Assembly (NCBI GenBank): GCA_002343685.1
Contig: DDRS01000010.1
Coordinates: 1-52,415 of the forward strand
Reading direction: 5' to 3'
Source of the DNA: Thiobacillus denitrificans
GTDB lineage: Bacteria; Pseudomonadota; Gammaproteobacteria; Burkholderiales; Thiobacillaceae
Length of the DNA: 52,415 nucleotides
The first letter of the stretch is position 1; each line of letters opens with the position of its first letter. Shown piece after piece: positions 7,708 through 16,900 of this stretch. A program made the translations under genes and the position numbers. The notes under the pieces were generated by a model. It searched no databases. It worked only from the letters and a program-made list of their open reading frames with translations, and was not told the origin of the DNA.

Positions 7708-8215
7708 GTGTCCGCCTCTGCATGGGTTTCGCGTAGTCCGGATATCCGTTCGGCTGGGGCGGGGAATCGAGGCCCAGCCCGGGCCAGCTGGCGGGATGCG
7801 AATAATAGAAACCAAACAGGTCCGACAAGACCCTCGTAAAGAACATCTCGGGAATGCTGCCCTTGGGACTCGCCTCCACCATCATCACCAAGGACTCCCC
7901 TTGCGCCGGGTCCAGCGCATTGAAATTCACCCGATATCGCGCCTGCGAAAGACCATCCAATAATTGGCAGCCAAGTTCCAGGAGTCGCGTGTAATTCTCG
8001 ATTCCCTTGGCATGCTGAATCAATTTGTCGTGCAAACCGAGTTGCGATGCCGAGGGGGTCGTATCCTCGGGTATCAAAATGTCGAGAAACGCGGGAAGCG
8101 CTTCCAGATTCGGCAGGGCGGACGGCGCAGCCGCATGCGCCGCAGGCAGTTTCACTTCACAGGCGAGCAAGGCCATCGATTGCAGGCCCCGCTTGAGATA
8201 CGTTCGTCGTTTCAT
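7700..8215 (-). CDS. gluconate 2-dehydrogenase subunit 3-type small subunit (Tat)
   Basis: A 171-residue protein of the gluconate-2-dehydrogenase subunit 3 family (PF13618 type), the gamma subunit of FAD sugar dehydrogenases. The N-terminus MKRRTYLKRGLQSMALLAC contains an RRTYLK twin-arginine motif and ends in an AHAAA cleavage region, so it is probably exported by Tat. In known complexes this subunit carries the signal-less GMC catalytic subunit across as a hitch-hiker, which fits the GMC protein here lacking a signal peptide. A conserved LDILIPEDTTPSA stretch and a C-terminal YYSHPASWPGLGLDSPPQPNGY-like tail are typical. The start at 8215 was chosen for the Tat motif. First gene of the leftward cluster. 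Confidence 0.82.
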   Translation of the reverse strand: MKRRTYLKRGLQSMALLACEVKLPAAHAAAPSALPNLEALPAFLDILIPEDTTPSASQLGLHDKLIQHAKGIENYTRLLELGCQLLDGLSQARYRVNFNALDPAQGESLVMMVEASPKGSIPEMFFTRVLSDLFGFYYSHPASWPGLGLDSPPQPNGYPDYAKPMQRRTLG

Positions 8216-8312
8216 TGAATCGCTCCAAACACGCCCGTATCGTAATACCGGAAGCCGAAGAGCGGCTATCTGAGCCGGTCTCACATCATCCTGTAAGAAT
8301 GAAGGCAGCGCC

Positions 8313-8345
8313 AAAAAAACACGGGCACCCGAAGGTGCCCGTGTT
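8313..8345 (-). terminator. intrinsic terminator of autotransporter gene
   Basis: Read leftward, a 12-bp perfect stem (arms 8334-8345 and 8318-8329) closes on a four-base TTCG loop and is followed by seven T (8313-8319). It lies 12 bases past the autotransporter stop, so the autotransporter is a separate transcript from the dehydrogenase cluster. Confidence 0.9.
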
Positions 8346-8356
8346 CAAGTCATCCG

Positions 8357-10063
8357 TCAGAAGCGCCAGCTCCCAAATATCTGGCCATTCAGGCTACGGT
8401 ATCCTTGCCCTGCTTCCACACCAAGTTCGATGGCAAGATCGAGACGTTCGGTTTTTTCCCAATTCAGCCGTCCCATCAAACCGTAAATATTCCGGTTCAC
8501 GGCCTGGCCGGTGCTTTCGAACTGCCCTCCGCCGCCCAGCAGCGAGGCCGTGGTATTGACGCCATCCGCCAGGAATTCGTGACGCCAGTTCAGCTTCAGT
8601 GCCGGACGCAGCACACTGCCGTCATTCAACTTCCTCAAGGTTCCCAACTCAGCGCCAATGAGCGAGCGCACGCGATCCGCATTGTTGGAAGACACATTCA
8701 GGGAAAGTACGCCCGCGCCGGTTTCGGTATAGGAAAACTGTTTGATGTGGTGCGCTTCGAGGCCTGCGTAGGGCGTCAACGTTACGCCTTCACGCACCGC
8801 AATCGGTATGCCCGCCAGTAAACGCATTCCGTACACGTAGCCATTAAAGTCGCCTTCAGCTAGGCCTGTCAGATGCGTGTTACGCGTTGTCAGGTAATTC
8901 TGGTAGGCGTAAGTCGCCATGCCTTCCAAGTACCAGCGATCTAGCGTCCGGCCGAAGTAGCCGGTCAGCTGATAGGTATCGATATCGGCGCCGTCCCCAT
9001 TGCGGAAATCCGTCATGTTCACATTGGATTTCGCATAGGCCAACGATGCACCGACCAGCCAGCCCCCTTCGATATCCGTATCGACGCCGGCCATCAGGCC
9101 CGCGATGTCGCTGGATGAACCGGCGAAGCCATCCTTCGCATCCTGATCGGCCCTGCCGCCGAACGCTTTTACCCAGAAATTGCGGTCGAGCGTTTCATCC
9201 CCTGCTGAGCTGCCAGTGGCCGAAGCGTGGCCAGCATCGTATCCATTGAAAGACGTTCTGAAGCCGCTTTCTACACCCACGCCGGTCCGCAAGGAATCCA
9301 GGCGGACCTGCACGGTATCCAGCGCGGAAGTCACTGTTCCCATGGCGGACTGACCCAGCACCTGGCTCCGCTCCGGCGAGATCAGCTTCATCGCCAACTG
9401 CTTGCTTTCCGGCGTCATGGCCGACATCAGCGTCAGCACGTTCCCCATCTGCCCGGTGGCATTGCCGACCAGGCCATCCAATACCCCCGCAATGTTGACT
9501 TCTCCCGGGCCCGCCACTGGAACAAACGTGCCGCCGAGTTGCGAGGCGTTGACCACCTGAGTCTGGTTGATCGGCGCGGCACCCGTTCCGTCGAACGTGA
9601 CGGCACCGGTATAGATCCGATATCCCTCGAAAGTAAAGTCGCCCGCACTCGCGATGACAATCCATTGCGTTTGCTGCCCATTGGGGTCGATGTTTGCCGC
9701 CGCCAACGTGGGATCCTGAAGGTTCAGCGTGGAGCCGCTCTGGGATGCCCCGGGAAACGCGGTCGCTACGGTGTCATAGGCATAGGTGGCGTTCCACGAA
9801 CCGATCGTGAGCTTGATGACGTCGCCGGCAGACCAGGCGGTATTAGCTGCCCCCCCGGAGAAGTTGATGGCGACATTACCGGCCGCGCCGCCGCCTTCAT
9901 ACGTCAGCTGGGTAATCTGGATGCCTTGCCCTGCCGTCAGGTTGATCGGGGTGTTTGCGCTTGCCTGCGTAAACAAATGCCCTGCCCGCGCCGACAACGG
10001 CAACAACAGACAAATCAGGAAGAATGCTACAAGGCCCCACCCACTGTTTCGATTGATCGCCAC
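8357..10063 (-). CDS. autotransporter-domain outer membrane protein
   Basis: A 568-residue secreted protein. From a GTG start at 10063 it has a clean signal peptide (hydrophobic LVAFFLICLLLPL, cleavage after SARA) and an AAGAGGAAG ribosome binding site 3-9 bases upstream; the longer ATG reading at 10144 would bury the signal. Residues about 25-265 form a short glycine/asparagine/threonine-rich passenger, then a linker helix (QVLGQSAMGTVTSALDTVQVRLDSLR) leads into a C-terminal autotransporter beta-barrel (FWVKAFGGRADQD onward) that ends in an aromatic strand, GSWRF. The passenger is unusually short and I recognise no enzymatic domain in it; adhesion or surface display is plausible. It is a single-gene transcript, divergent from the Sel1-repeat gene. 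Confidence 0.85.
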   Translation of the reverse strand: MAINRNSGWGLVAFFLICLLLPLSARAGHLFTQASANTPINLTAGQGIQITQLTYEGGGAAGNVAINFSGGAANTAWSAGDVIKLTIGSWNATYAYDTVATAFPGASQSGSTLNLQDPTLAAANIDPNGQQTQWIVIASAGDFTFEGYRIYTGAVTFDGTGAAPINQTQVVNASQLGGTFVPVAGPGEVNIAGVLDGLVGNATGQMGNVLTLMSAMTPESKQLAMKLISPERSQVLGQSAMGTVTSALDTVQVRLDSLRTGVGVESGFRTSFNGYDAGHASATGSSAGDETLDRNFWVKAFGGRADQDAKDGFAGSSSDIAGLMAGVDTDIEGGWLVGASLAYAKSNVNMTDFRNGDGADIDTYQLTGYFGRTLDRWYLEGMATYAYQNYLTTRNTHLTGLAEGDFNGYVYGMRLLAGIPIAVREGVTLTPYAGLEAHHIKQFSYTETGAGVLSLNVSSNNADRVRSLIGAELGTLRKLNDGSVLRPALKLNWRHEFLADGVNTTASLLGGGGQFESTGQAVNRNIYGLMGRLNWEKTERLDLAIELGVEAGQGYRSLNGQIFGSWRF

Positions 10064-10277
10064 TGGCTTCCTCTTTTCATGGTTCAGCCGGAGCAGGCCC
10101 CACCCAAAACCGGCCCCCTCGGGATATTCAGACGCAACCAACATGAAACTCTTCTTTAGAACTGTATATAGAGCATTTATCGTACATATCTATGCCAACC
10201 TTTAACCCTGAAAACCCAAAAGCCCATAAACTGACGCCTTGCCCAGCATGGGTTGCAAGGCATCTCGATCCCGGACA
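10064..10277. promoter_or_regulatory. AT-rich divergent promoter region
   Basis: These 214 bases separate the divergent autotransporter and Sel1 genes. The middle (about 10140-10230) is clearly AT-richer than its surroundings, with several TATA-like hexamers (TATATA near 10165). Both promoters must lie here, but I cannot pick -35/-10 pairs with confidence. Confidence 0.4.
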
Positions 10278-11354
10278 ATGAATATGTTGATCAGTCACGC
10301 AAAGCGATACGTTGTATTTTATTTATTACTCGCAGGGATAGCCTCCCCGGCAATGGCGGATTTCAAGACCGGGCTCGACGCCGCCAACCGGGGCGACTTC
10401 AATACCGCCGTAAAAGAATGGAAGCCTTTGGCCGCCGCAGGCAACGTTGACGCCCAATACAATCTGGGCGCATTGCTGCTCTCCGGCAAGACCGGGCAAT
10501 CCGATGCCAAAGACGCTGTCAAATGGATCGAGAAAGCTGCGGCAAAAGGGCACGTGGAAGCCTCATATGCATTGGGGATGATTTTTTATACCGGTTCGCA
10601 GGACGTCAAACAGGACCTGAAACGCGCCTACGCGGCATTCGGAGCAGCCGCCAAGAAAGGACATGCCGCGTCCCAGTACAACGTGGGCATCATGCTGATG
10701 AACGGCCAGGGCACCAAGCAGGACCTTCCTGAGGCGGCCGGATGGTTTCGCAAAGCAGCCGACCGGGGACATGCATTGGCCCAGTTCAACATGGGTATTT
10801 TCTATGCGAGCGGCAAAGGCGTCGAGAAAGACCCTGCGGCCGCATTCCAGTGGTTCATGAAAGCGGCGGATCAGGGCCTTCCGGCGGCACAGTACAACGT
10901 CGCCCGAATGTTCATGGACGGCCAGGGCACGGCCCAGGATCTGGCTCAAGCCAAATCCTGGTTCCTGAGAGCCTCGGACAAGGGCAGCGTGGAAGCGCAA
11001 TACAGCCTCGGGTTTCTGGCATATGCCGGCCTGGGCGAGCCGAAAAACCTGGTCGAGGCACGCAAATGGTTCGAGCGAGCAGCCAAAGGCTGGGACAGGA
11101 ACGCCCAGTTCCATCTGGGAAAAATCATGTACAGGGATGGTGAGGCCTCGAAGGATGACCTGATCGAAGCCTACAAATGGTTCGATCTTGCCGCATCGAG
11201 CGGCCATGAGGATGCCCATTTCTTCCGTTCTGCGGTTGCGACCCAACTTTCCGCTACGGAACGGGATCATGCCCACGAACTGGCCCAGGAATGGTTCGAC
11301 GCCAATCACAAAACGCCGCACAAGCATTACGACATGACACCGCATGCCCACTAA
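10278..11354 (+). CDS. periplasmic Sel1-repeat protein
   Basis: A 358-residue exported protein. A signal peptide (MNMLISHAKRYVVFYLLLAG, cleavage after SPAMA) precedes about seven Sel1-like repeats of roughly 36 residues, each with the A-Q-Y-N-L-G ... G-x-G core (AQYNLGALLLSGK, SQYNVGIMLMNGQG, AQFNMGIFYASGKG, AQYNVARMFMDGQG and others), ending in a histidine-rich tail (HKTPHKHYDMTPHAH). Sel1 repeats form alpha-solenoids that bind protein partners; no catalytic domain is present. It could assist assembly or regulation of the neighbouring surface protein, which is inference from divergence only. The start is the first ATG giving a full signal peptide; a second ATG lies two codons later. The histidine-rich tail could bind metal. 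Confidence 0.85.
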   Translation: MNMLISHAKRYVVFYLLLAGIASPAMADFKTGLDAANRGDFNTAVKEWKPLAAAGNVDAQYNLGALLLSGKTGQSDAKDAVKWIEKAAAKGHVEASYALGMIFYTGSQDVKQDLKRAYAAFGAAAKKGHAASQYNVGIMLMNGQGTKQDLPEAAGWFRKAADRGHALAQFNMGIFYASGKGVEKDPAAAFQWFMKAADQGLPAAQYNVARMFMDGQGTAQDLAQAKSWFLRASDKGSVEAQYSLGFLAYAGLGEPKNLVEARKWFERAAKGWDRNAQFHLGKIMYRDGEASKDDLIEAYKWFDLAASSGHEDAHFFRSAVATQLSATERDHAHELAQEWFDANHKTPHKHYDMTPHAH

Positions 11355-11418
11355 TCCCGACCTGACGCGATCATGCTGCGTGATTTCGGATTTTGGTAAA
11401 GTGCGTGTGGACCGGTTC

Positions 11419-11494
11419 TGGCGCCCCGAAGACGAATCGAACGTCCGACCTACCCCTTAGGAGGGGGTTGCTCTATCCACTGAGCTACCGGGGC
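11419..11494 (-). tRNA. tRNA-Arg (anticodon CCT)
   Basis: A 76-base gene with encoded CCA. The acceptor GCCCCGG pairs with TCGGGGC; anticodon loop CTCCTAA lies between CCCC and GGGG and gives anticodon CCT, reading the rare arginine codon AGG. It closes the accessory-looking block that began after tRNA-Glu. Confidence 0.93.
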
Positions 11495-11593
11495 GTGGCG
11501 CGCATTCTACCGAATACCGCTGGATACACGAACTGTCACAGGTACGCACCGCATCTTGCATGCGGCAGTCTATGATGCATTTCAGGAGAACTT

Positions 11594-12169
11594 ATGTTCA
11601 AAATGATAATGGGCGGACTGGCGGTGCTGTTGCTGGCTGCGAGCGTGGCGTTCTGGATGCTGAGACCCGGTACGCAACGGACGGCGGGCAGTGCCGCGCC
11701 GGATTTCGCCTTGCAGGATCAGAACGGCCGGATACACCGTCTGAGCGACTACGCCGGACGCTGGCTGGTCCTGTATTTCTATCCGCGCGACGACACGCCG
11801 GTCTGCACCCGTGAAGCCTGCCGTTTCCGCGACGACATCGGCATCCTGGGAAAACTTGATGCCGACGTAGTCGGCGTCAGCGTCGACAGCACGCGTTCGC
11901 ATGCCGATTTTTCCCGCAAGTACAGCCTGCCGTTTCCGCTGCTGTCCGATCCCGACGGGCGCACGGCCAGCGCCTATGGCAGCCTGCTCAACCTCGGAAT
12001 TATCCGGTTCGCCCGCCGCCACACATTCATCATTGCTCCGGATGGACGCATCGCAGCCCGGTTCGACCACGTAGACCCTGCGCGACACGCCGAAGAAGTC
12101 AGGGACGTCCTGCGAAGTTTGCAAGGTTCCGGCGTACCCCGCATTTTCGCGGCGACGGGCCGTGGCTGA
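11594..12169 (+). CDS. peroxiredoxin, BCP/PrxQ type, membrane-anchored
   Basis: A 191-residue thiol peroxidase that reduces hydroperoxides. An N-terminal hydrophobic segment (about residues 5-23) anchors or exports it, so it probably acts in the periplasm. The thioredoxin-fold domain begins at APDFALQDQNG; the peroxidatic cysteine is Cys71 and the resolving cysteine Cys76 (PVCTREAC), the five-residue spacing characteristic of PrxQ/BCP. Thr68 and the later Arg complete the active site. An AGGAG ribosome binding site precedes the start. The stop overlaps the GTG start of the diguanylate cyclase gene, so the two may share a transcript, linking peroxide defence and c-di-GMP output only by context. 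Confidence 0.9.
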   Translation: MFKMIMGGLAVLLLAASVAFWMLRPGTQRTAGSAAPDFALQDQNGRIHRLSDYAGRWLVLYFYPRDDTPVCTREACRFRDDIGILGKLDADVVGVSVDSTRSHADFSRKYSLPFPLLSDPDGRTASAYGSLLNLGIIRFARRHTFIIAPDGRIAARFDHVDPARHAEEVRDVLRSLQGSGVPRIFAATGRG

Positions 12170-13403
12170 TCCTTTTCCGCCCACGAATCCCAGCCCTACA
12201 CACAGGGGGTTTTCTCCCCTTATCGGAACCGCCTTTATTGCCCTGATCGCATTGATCTGCGGCCTGTTGTTCAACGGTCTGTACCAGCTCAAGGCGCTGG
12301 GCAGGCAATTGAACATCGTGGTCGAGCTTCACAATCGCAAGATCGACCTCATCACGCAAACCCAGGTGGCGGCGCATATCCGCACTGACAGCCTGTTCCG
12401 CATGGTGCTGGCCGACGACCCTTTCGAACGTGATGATCATTTCCTGCGATTCAACCATGCAGGCTTTCTTGTCATGCAAGGACGCAACGCACTGCGTGAG
12501 CTGGGACTCACCCCCACCGAGCAGCGCAACTTCGATGCCCAGACGCAGCTGATCATGCGAATCCGGGCGGTACAGGAACACCTGATCGACCTGCTTCATG
12601 CCAATCAGAGTCTTATGGCACGCCAGGTTCTTATACACGAAGCCATTCCCCTTCAGGAACAGTTCAACCAGCAGCTGGCCACGATGCGCACGGCCTACCA
12701 GAGGGCCAACCTGGCCGCCCAGAAACAGGCGCAGCAGACCTACCGGCATGCGCTGTATCTCACGCTGGCCTTCGGTCTCGCGGCCATCACGCTGGCGCTG
12801 CTGATCGCCTGGCAGACGACGCGCAAGATCAAACTGAAGTCGCAACGAATACACGACCAGATGGAAGAACTGGAACGGTCACGTGCTGCGCTGCGCGAAG
12901 AGGCCACCCACGATCCCCTGACCGGCCTGGCCAACCGGCGTCTGTTCTACGACCGGCTGCAGCAGGCGATCCGTCATGCCCTGCGCTATGGCGGCAAGGT
13001 CGGGATCCTGTACCTGGACATGGACCGTTTCAAGGACATCAACGACCGGCATGGCCATCACGTCGGCGATGCCGTGCTGGTGGCAGTGGCGCAAAGACTG
13101 AAGGATTGCGTACGCGAATCCGATTCGGTCGCGCGCCTGGGCGGAGACGAGTTCGTGGTGTTGCTGGAAGGCGTCCAGGGACGTCAGGACTGCATTGCCG
13201 CAGCCCTCAAGATCGAACAGAGTCTGGCGCATACCACCCGCTTCGACGATCTGCACCTGGAGATCGACGCCAGCATCGGCCAGGCGCTCTATCCCGACGA
13301 CGGCAGCGACGAAGATGCCTTGATTCGCGCGGCCGACGCGGCCATGTACCAGGTCAAATCCGGCAGCGAATCAGAGCGCCAGAGCCGCCTGCCATTCCAG
13401 TAA
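12162..13403 (+). CDS. membrane diguanylate cyclase (GGDEF)
   Basis: This 413-residue enzyme makes c-di-GMP from two GTP. A first membrane helix (about residues 17-40) and a second (about 194-216) enclose a roughly 150-residue helical periplasmic sensor region resembling four-helix-bundle ligand domains. The catalytic GGDEF motif is intact at residues 327-331, and an RxxD inhibitory site (RESD, 318-321) lies exactly five residues before it, so product feedback is expected. No EAL domain is present. The start is a GTG that overlaps the peroxiredoxin stop by eight bases. Its sensory ligand is unknown. Confidence 0.9.
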   Translation: MADPFPPTNPSPTHRGFSPLIGTAFIALIALICGLLFNGLYQLKALGRQLNIVVELHNRKIDLITQTQVAAHIRTDSLFRMVLADDPFERDDHFLRFNHAGFLVMQGRNALRELGLTPTEQRNFDAQTQLIMRIRAVQEHLIDLLHANQSLMARQVLIHEAIPLQEQFNQQLATMRTAYQRANLAAQKQAQQTYRHALYLTLAFGLAAITLALLIAWQTTRKIKLKSQRIHDQMEELERSRAALREEATHDPLTGLANRRLFYDRLQQAIRHALRYGGKVGILYLDMDRFKDINDRHGHHVGDAVLVAVAQRLKDCVRESDSVARLGGDEFVVLLEGVQGRQDCIAAALKIEQSLAHTTRFDDLHLEIDASIGQALYPDDGSDEDALIRAADAAMYQVKSGSESERQSRLPFQ

Positions 13404-13408
13404 AGGGA

Positions 13409-13984
13409 TCAGCGCGGCCTCAGACGGATTGCCTCGCGTTCACGCCGCGCCTTGGCGCCCCAGACCCATACATATTGCACACCGGAGACCACGGCAATGG
13501 CAAAGACGGCGACGAACACGGCATGCAGCCAATCGCCCAGCGACAGCAGCCCGGCCAGCCCGCCCAGTACCAGCGACAGCAACGACAGTTCCGCAAACAT
13601 GTGCGTCTTGCCCAGCCAGGTCGGGTGGATGTCCAGATGCCCTGCCAGTCCGCGGTAGCTCAACGCGCCCAGCACGACGATGCTGTCGCGCAACAGGATC
13701 GCCAGTGTCACCCACAACGGGATTGCCCCCGCCTGCGTCAGCATGACCAGCGTCACCACGCCCAATGCCTTGTCGGCAACGGTATCGAGCGCGGCGCCGA
13801 GCTGGGTCATCTGTTTGAGCCAGCGCGCCAGTAGACCATCGACGCCGTCCGATATCGCAGCGGCGAGAAACAACCAGCACGCGGCCTCCCAACGCTGCTG
13901 CAGGATCAGCCATGCCACACCTGGAACGGCAACCAGGCGCAGCAGGGTAATGGCGTTCGGCAGATTGAATACGCGTTCGCTCAT
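13409..13984 (-). CDS. CDP-alcohol phosphatidyltransferase (PgsA-like)
   Basis: A 191-residue inner-membrane enzyme with five or six helices and the complete CDP-alcohol phosphatidyltransferase signature D-x2-D-G-x2-A-R-x8-G-x3-D-x3-D (SDGVDGLLAR ... LGAALDTVADK, residues about 45-70). It transfers a phosphatidyl group from CDP-diacylglycerol to an alcohol, most likely glycerol 3-phosphate or a related polyol. Whether it is the housekeeping PgsA or a paralogue cannot be told here. It follows hrpA by 13 bases on the same strand. Confidence 0.85.
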   Translation of the reverse strand: MSERVFNLPNAITLLRLVAVPGVAWLILQQRWEAACWLFLAAAISDGVDGLLARWLKQMTQLGAALDTVADKALGVVTLVMLTQAGAIPLWVTLAILLRDSIVVLGALSYRGLAGHLDIHPTWLGKTHMFAELSLLSLVLGGLAGLLSLGDWLHAVFVAVFAIAVVSGVQYVWVWGAKARREREAIRLRPR

Positions 13985-13997
13985 GCGCTAACCGTAC

Positions 13998-16900
13998 TCA
14001 ATTCAAGGGCTGTCTGGCAAGTTCGTTCCACAGTTTGTCGAGCCGCTTCGCCGATACCGGATACGGGGTTTTCAGTTCCTGGGCAAAGAGCGATATCCGC
14101 AGTTCCTCCAGCTGCCAGCGGAAGTCGTCCAGCGCGGCGGATGCCGTGCCTATCACCTGGCCTCGTCGTGCCAGGTATTTGTTCTGCAGCGTCAGCACGC
14201 CGGCCATGCCGCGCGCGTCGCGCTGCTCGGCTGCGGGCAGTTTCTCCAGCCGCTTGAGGATGCCGCGCAGGTAACGCGGCAAATCCTTCAGATGTGCCCA
14301 CGGCGTGGCTGTGATGAAGTCCGCCGGCACCAGTGCAGCGAGATGCGCGATTTCGTCGCGCATCACCGCAGTGAACTGCGGCTTGGCATTCAAGCGCGCC
14401 GCCACCTGCGCATGCAGGTCGAGGATTTCCGCACTGTCGCGCAGCAACGCCTGCTTCACCACGGCGATTCTGGGCTTGGCGCGCTCCTTCTGCTTGCCGA
14501 AGGCTTTCCCGTCGCGCGGCGTGTCGTCGTCGCCCAGCAGCGCGCGGATGGCGATCGCATCGATGAGCGCCGCGCGCAGCTGCTCGGGGCTGCCAAAGCC
14601 ACGGAACTTCAGTGCGAGTGCGGTTTCGCGCGCCAGGTCCTTGTCGAGCTGTTTGAACTGCGCCGCCAGCGCGATGCGCAACAGCCGCACGACACCCCGC
14701 CGCGTTTCGCTTTCGGCCACGTCTGCCGCATCGAGAAGCCGCAGGTCGACGCTCTCGCCATTGTCGACCAATGCCGGATAGCCCAATAACTCGCGCCCGC
14801 CGCGCTTGAATTTCACCTGCGCGGGAAGGTCGCCGAAATTCCACTCGGTCAGCCCGACGCGCTCGAATTCGCTGTCCTCGGCGCCGCCGCCATAGGTGAT
14901 GCGCGCCGCGCCGCCCAGCTGCTGGCGCAGCACCGCCAGATCGCGCCCGCTGGCGAGTTCCTGTCCGCTGTCGTCGATCACGCCCACGTTCATTTTCAGA
15001 TGCGCCGGCAGTTCACCCTTCCATTCATCGGGGTGAATGTCGGCACCGGTCTTCTTGTGGATATAGGCTGACAGCGCCTCGGTCAGCGTCCGCTCGCCCG
15101 GCTTCGCCGCACCCAGGAACGCGGTCACCGTGTCGGGCAGCGGGATCAGCGGACGGCGCTTGTCCTTGGGCAGGCATTTCAGCAATGCGGTGAGTTTTTC
15201 CCTGATCAGCCCGGGCACCAGCCAGTCGATCTGCGCGGCCTCGATGCGGTTGAGCAGGTACAGCGGCAGGCGTAGCGTCACGCCGTCGAGCACATGGCCG
15301 GGTTCAAAACGGTATTTCAGCTTGCATGCCACGCCGTCGACTGCCATCGTCTCGGGAAACAACGTGTGGTCGGCACCGATTCCTTCGCCAAGGATGTCCT
15401 CGCGCTGCAGGAACAGGATTTTAGGGTTGACGGTCTCGGCCTCGGCACGCCAGGTCTCGAACGCCGCACCATTGTGGAGACCTTGCGGCACGCGTGCATC
15501 GAACACGCGGAAGATGCGTTCCTCGTCGAGCCACACGCCGGACTTTCGCGCCTTGTGCTCGAGATCCTCGATTTCCTTGATGAGCGCGCGATTGTGCGCG
15601 AACCACGGCGCGCGCGTGTCGTATTCGCCCGCCACCAGCGCGCCGCGGATGAACAGTTCGCGTGACAGTTCGGGATCGATGGGACCGTAGTGGATCTTGC
15701 GCCGCGCTACCAAGGTGATGCCGTACAAACTCACGCGTTCGAATGCCACCACGCGAGCGCCGTCCTTCTCCCAGTGCGGCTCGATAGTCATGCGCGTCAG
15801 CAGATGGCGACCCGCGCTCTCGATCCATTCCGGGCGCACTTCGGCGACGGTGCGCGCGAGCAGGCGGCCGGTGTCGGTCAACTCGGCTGCCATGATCCAC
15901 TTTGACCCCTTCTTCGCCAACGCCGAGCCGGGGTGGATCGACAGCTTGATGCCGCGCGCGCCCTGATAGTTGCCCTCGCCCGGCTTGGGCCGCGCCTTGG
16001 CGTCATCCGACTTGAAGCCGATGTTGCCGAGCAGGCCGGTCAGCAGTGCCTGATGGATCGTGTCGTAGCCGGCGTCCTTGTCGTTCTCGCGCAGGCCCAG
16101 TTCGCTCACCTGCGCATGCAGTTGGCCGTGGATGTCGCGCCATTCGCGCATCCGCCGCGGCGACAGGAAATGGTCCTGCAGCAGCGTCTGCAGCTGGCGG
16201 TTGGTCTTCTTGTGCTGCACCTGCTCCTCGTACCAGCGCCACAGCTTAAGCCAGCCCATGAAGTCGGAACGCTCGTCGGCAAACAGCTTGTGCTTCTCAT
16301 CGGCGGCCTGCGCGCGCTCCATCGGGCGGTCGCGCGGATCCTGTACCGACAAGGCGCTGGCGATGATCAGCACCTCGCGCACGCAGCGCTGCTGCTCCGC
16401 CGCCAGCAGCATGCGCGCGATACGCGGATCGAGCGGCAGCCTGGCGAGTTGGGTGCCGATCTTGGTCAGCTGACCCTGCTCGTCGAGCGCATGCAGTTCG
16501 GCCAGCAGCTGGTAGCCGTCGGTCACGAGCCGCGAACTCGGCGGGTCGATGAACGGGAAGCCGACGACATCGCCGAGGCCGAGCGACTTCATGCGCAGGA
16601 TGACGCCGGCCAGCGACGAGCGCAGCAGTTCGGGATCGGTAAAGCGCGGACGGTTGCCGAAATCGGCCTCGTCGTACAGGCGGATGCAGACGCCGTCGGC
16701 CACCCGGCCGCAGCGCCCGGCACGCTGGTTGGCGGAGGCCTGCGACACCTTCTCAACCAGCAACTGCTCGACCTTGTTGCGCGCCGAGTAGCGCTTTACC
16801 CGCGCGGTGCCGGGGTCGATCACGTAGCGGATGCCCGGCACGGTGAGCGAGGTTTCGGCCACATTGGTGGCGAGCACGATGCGCCTGAGCGCCGACGTCG

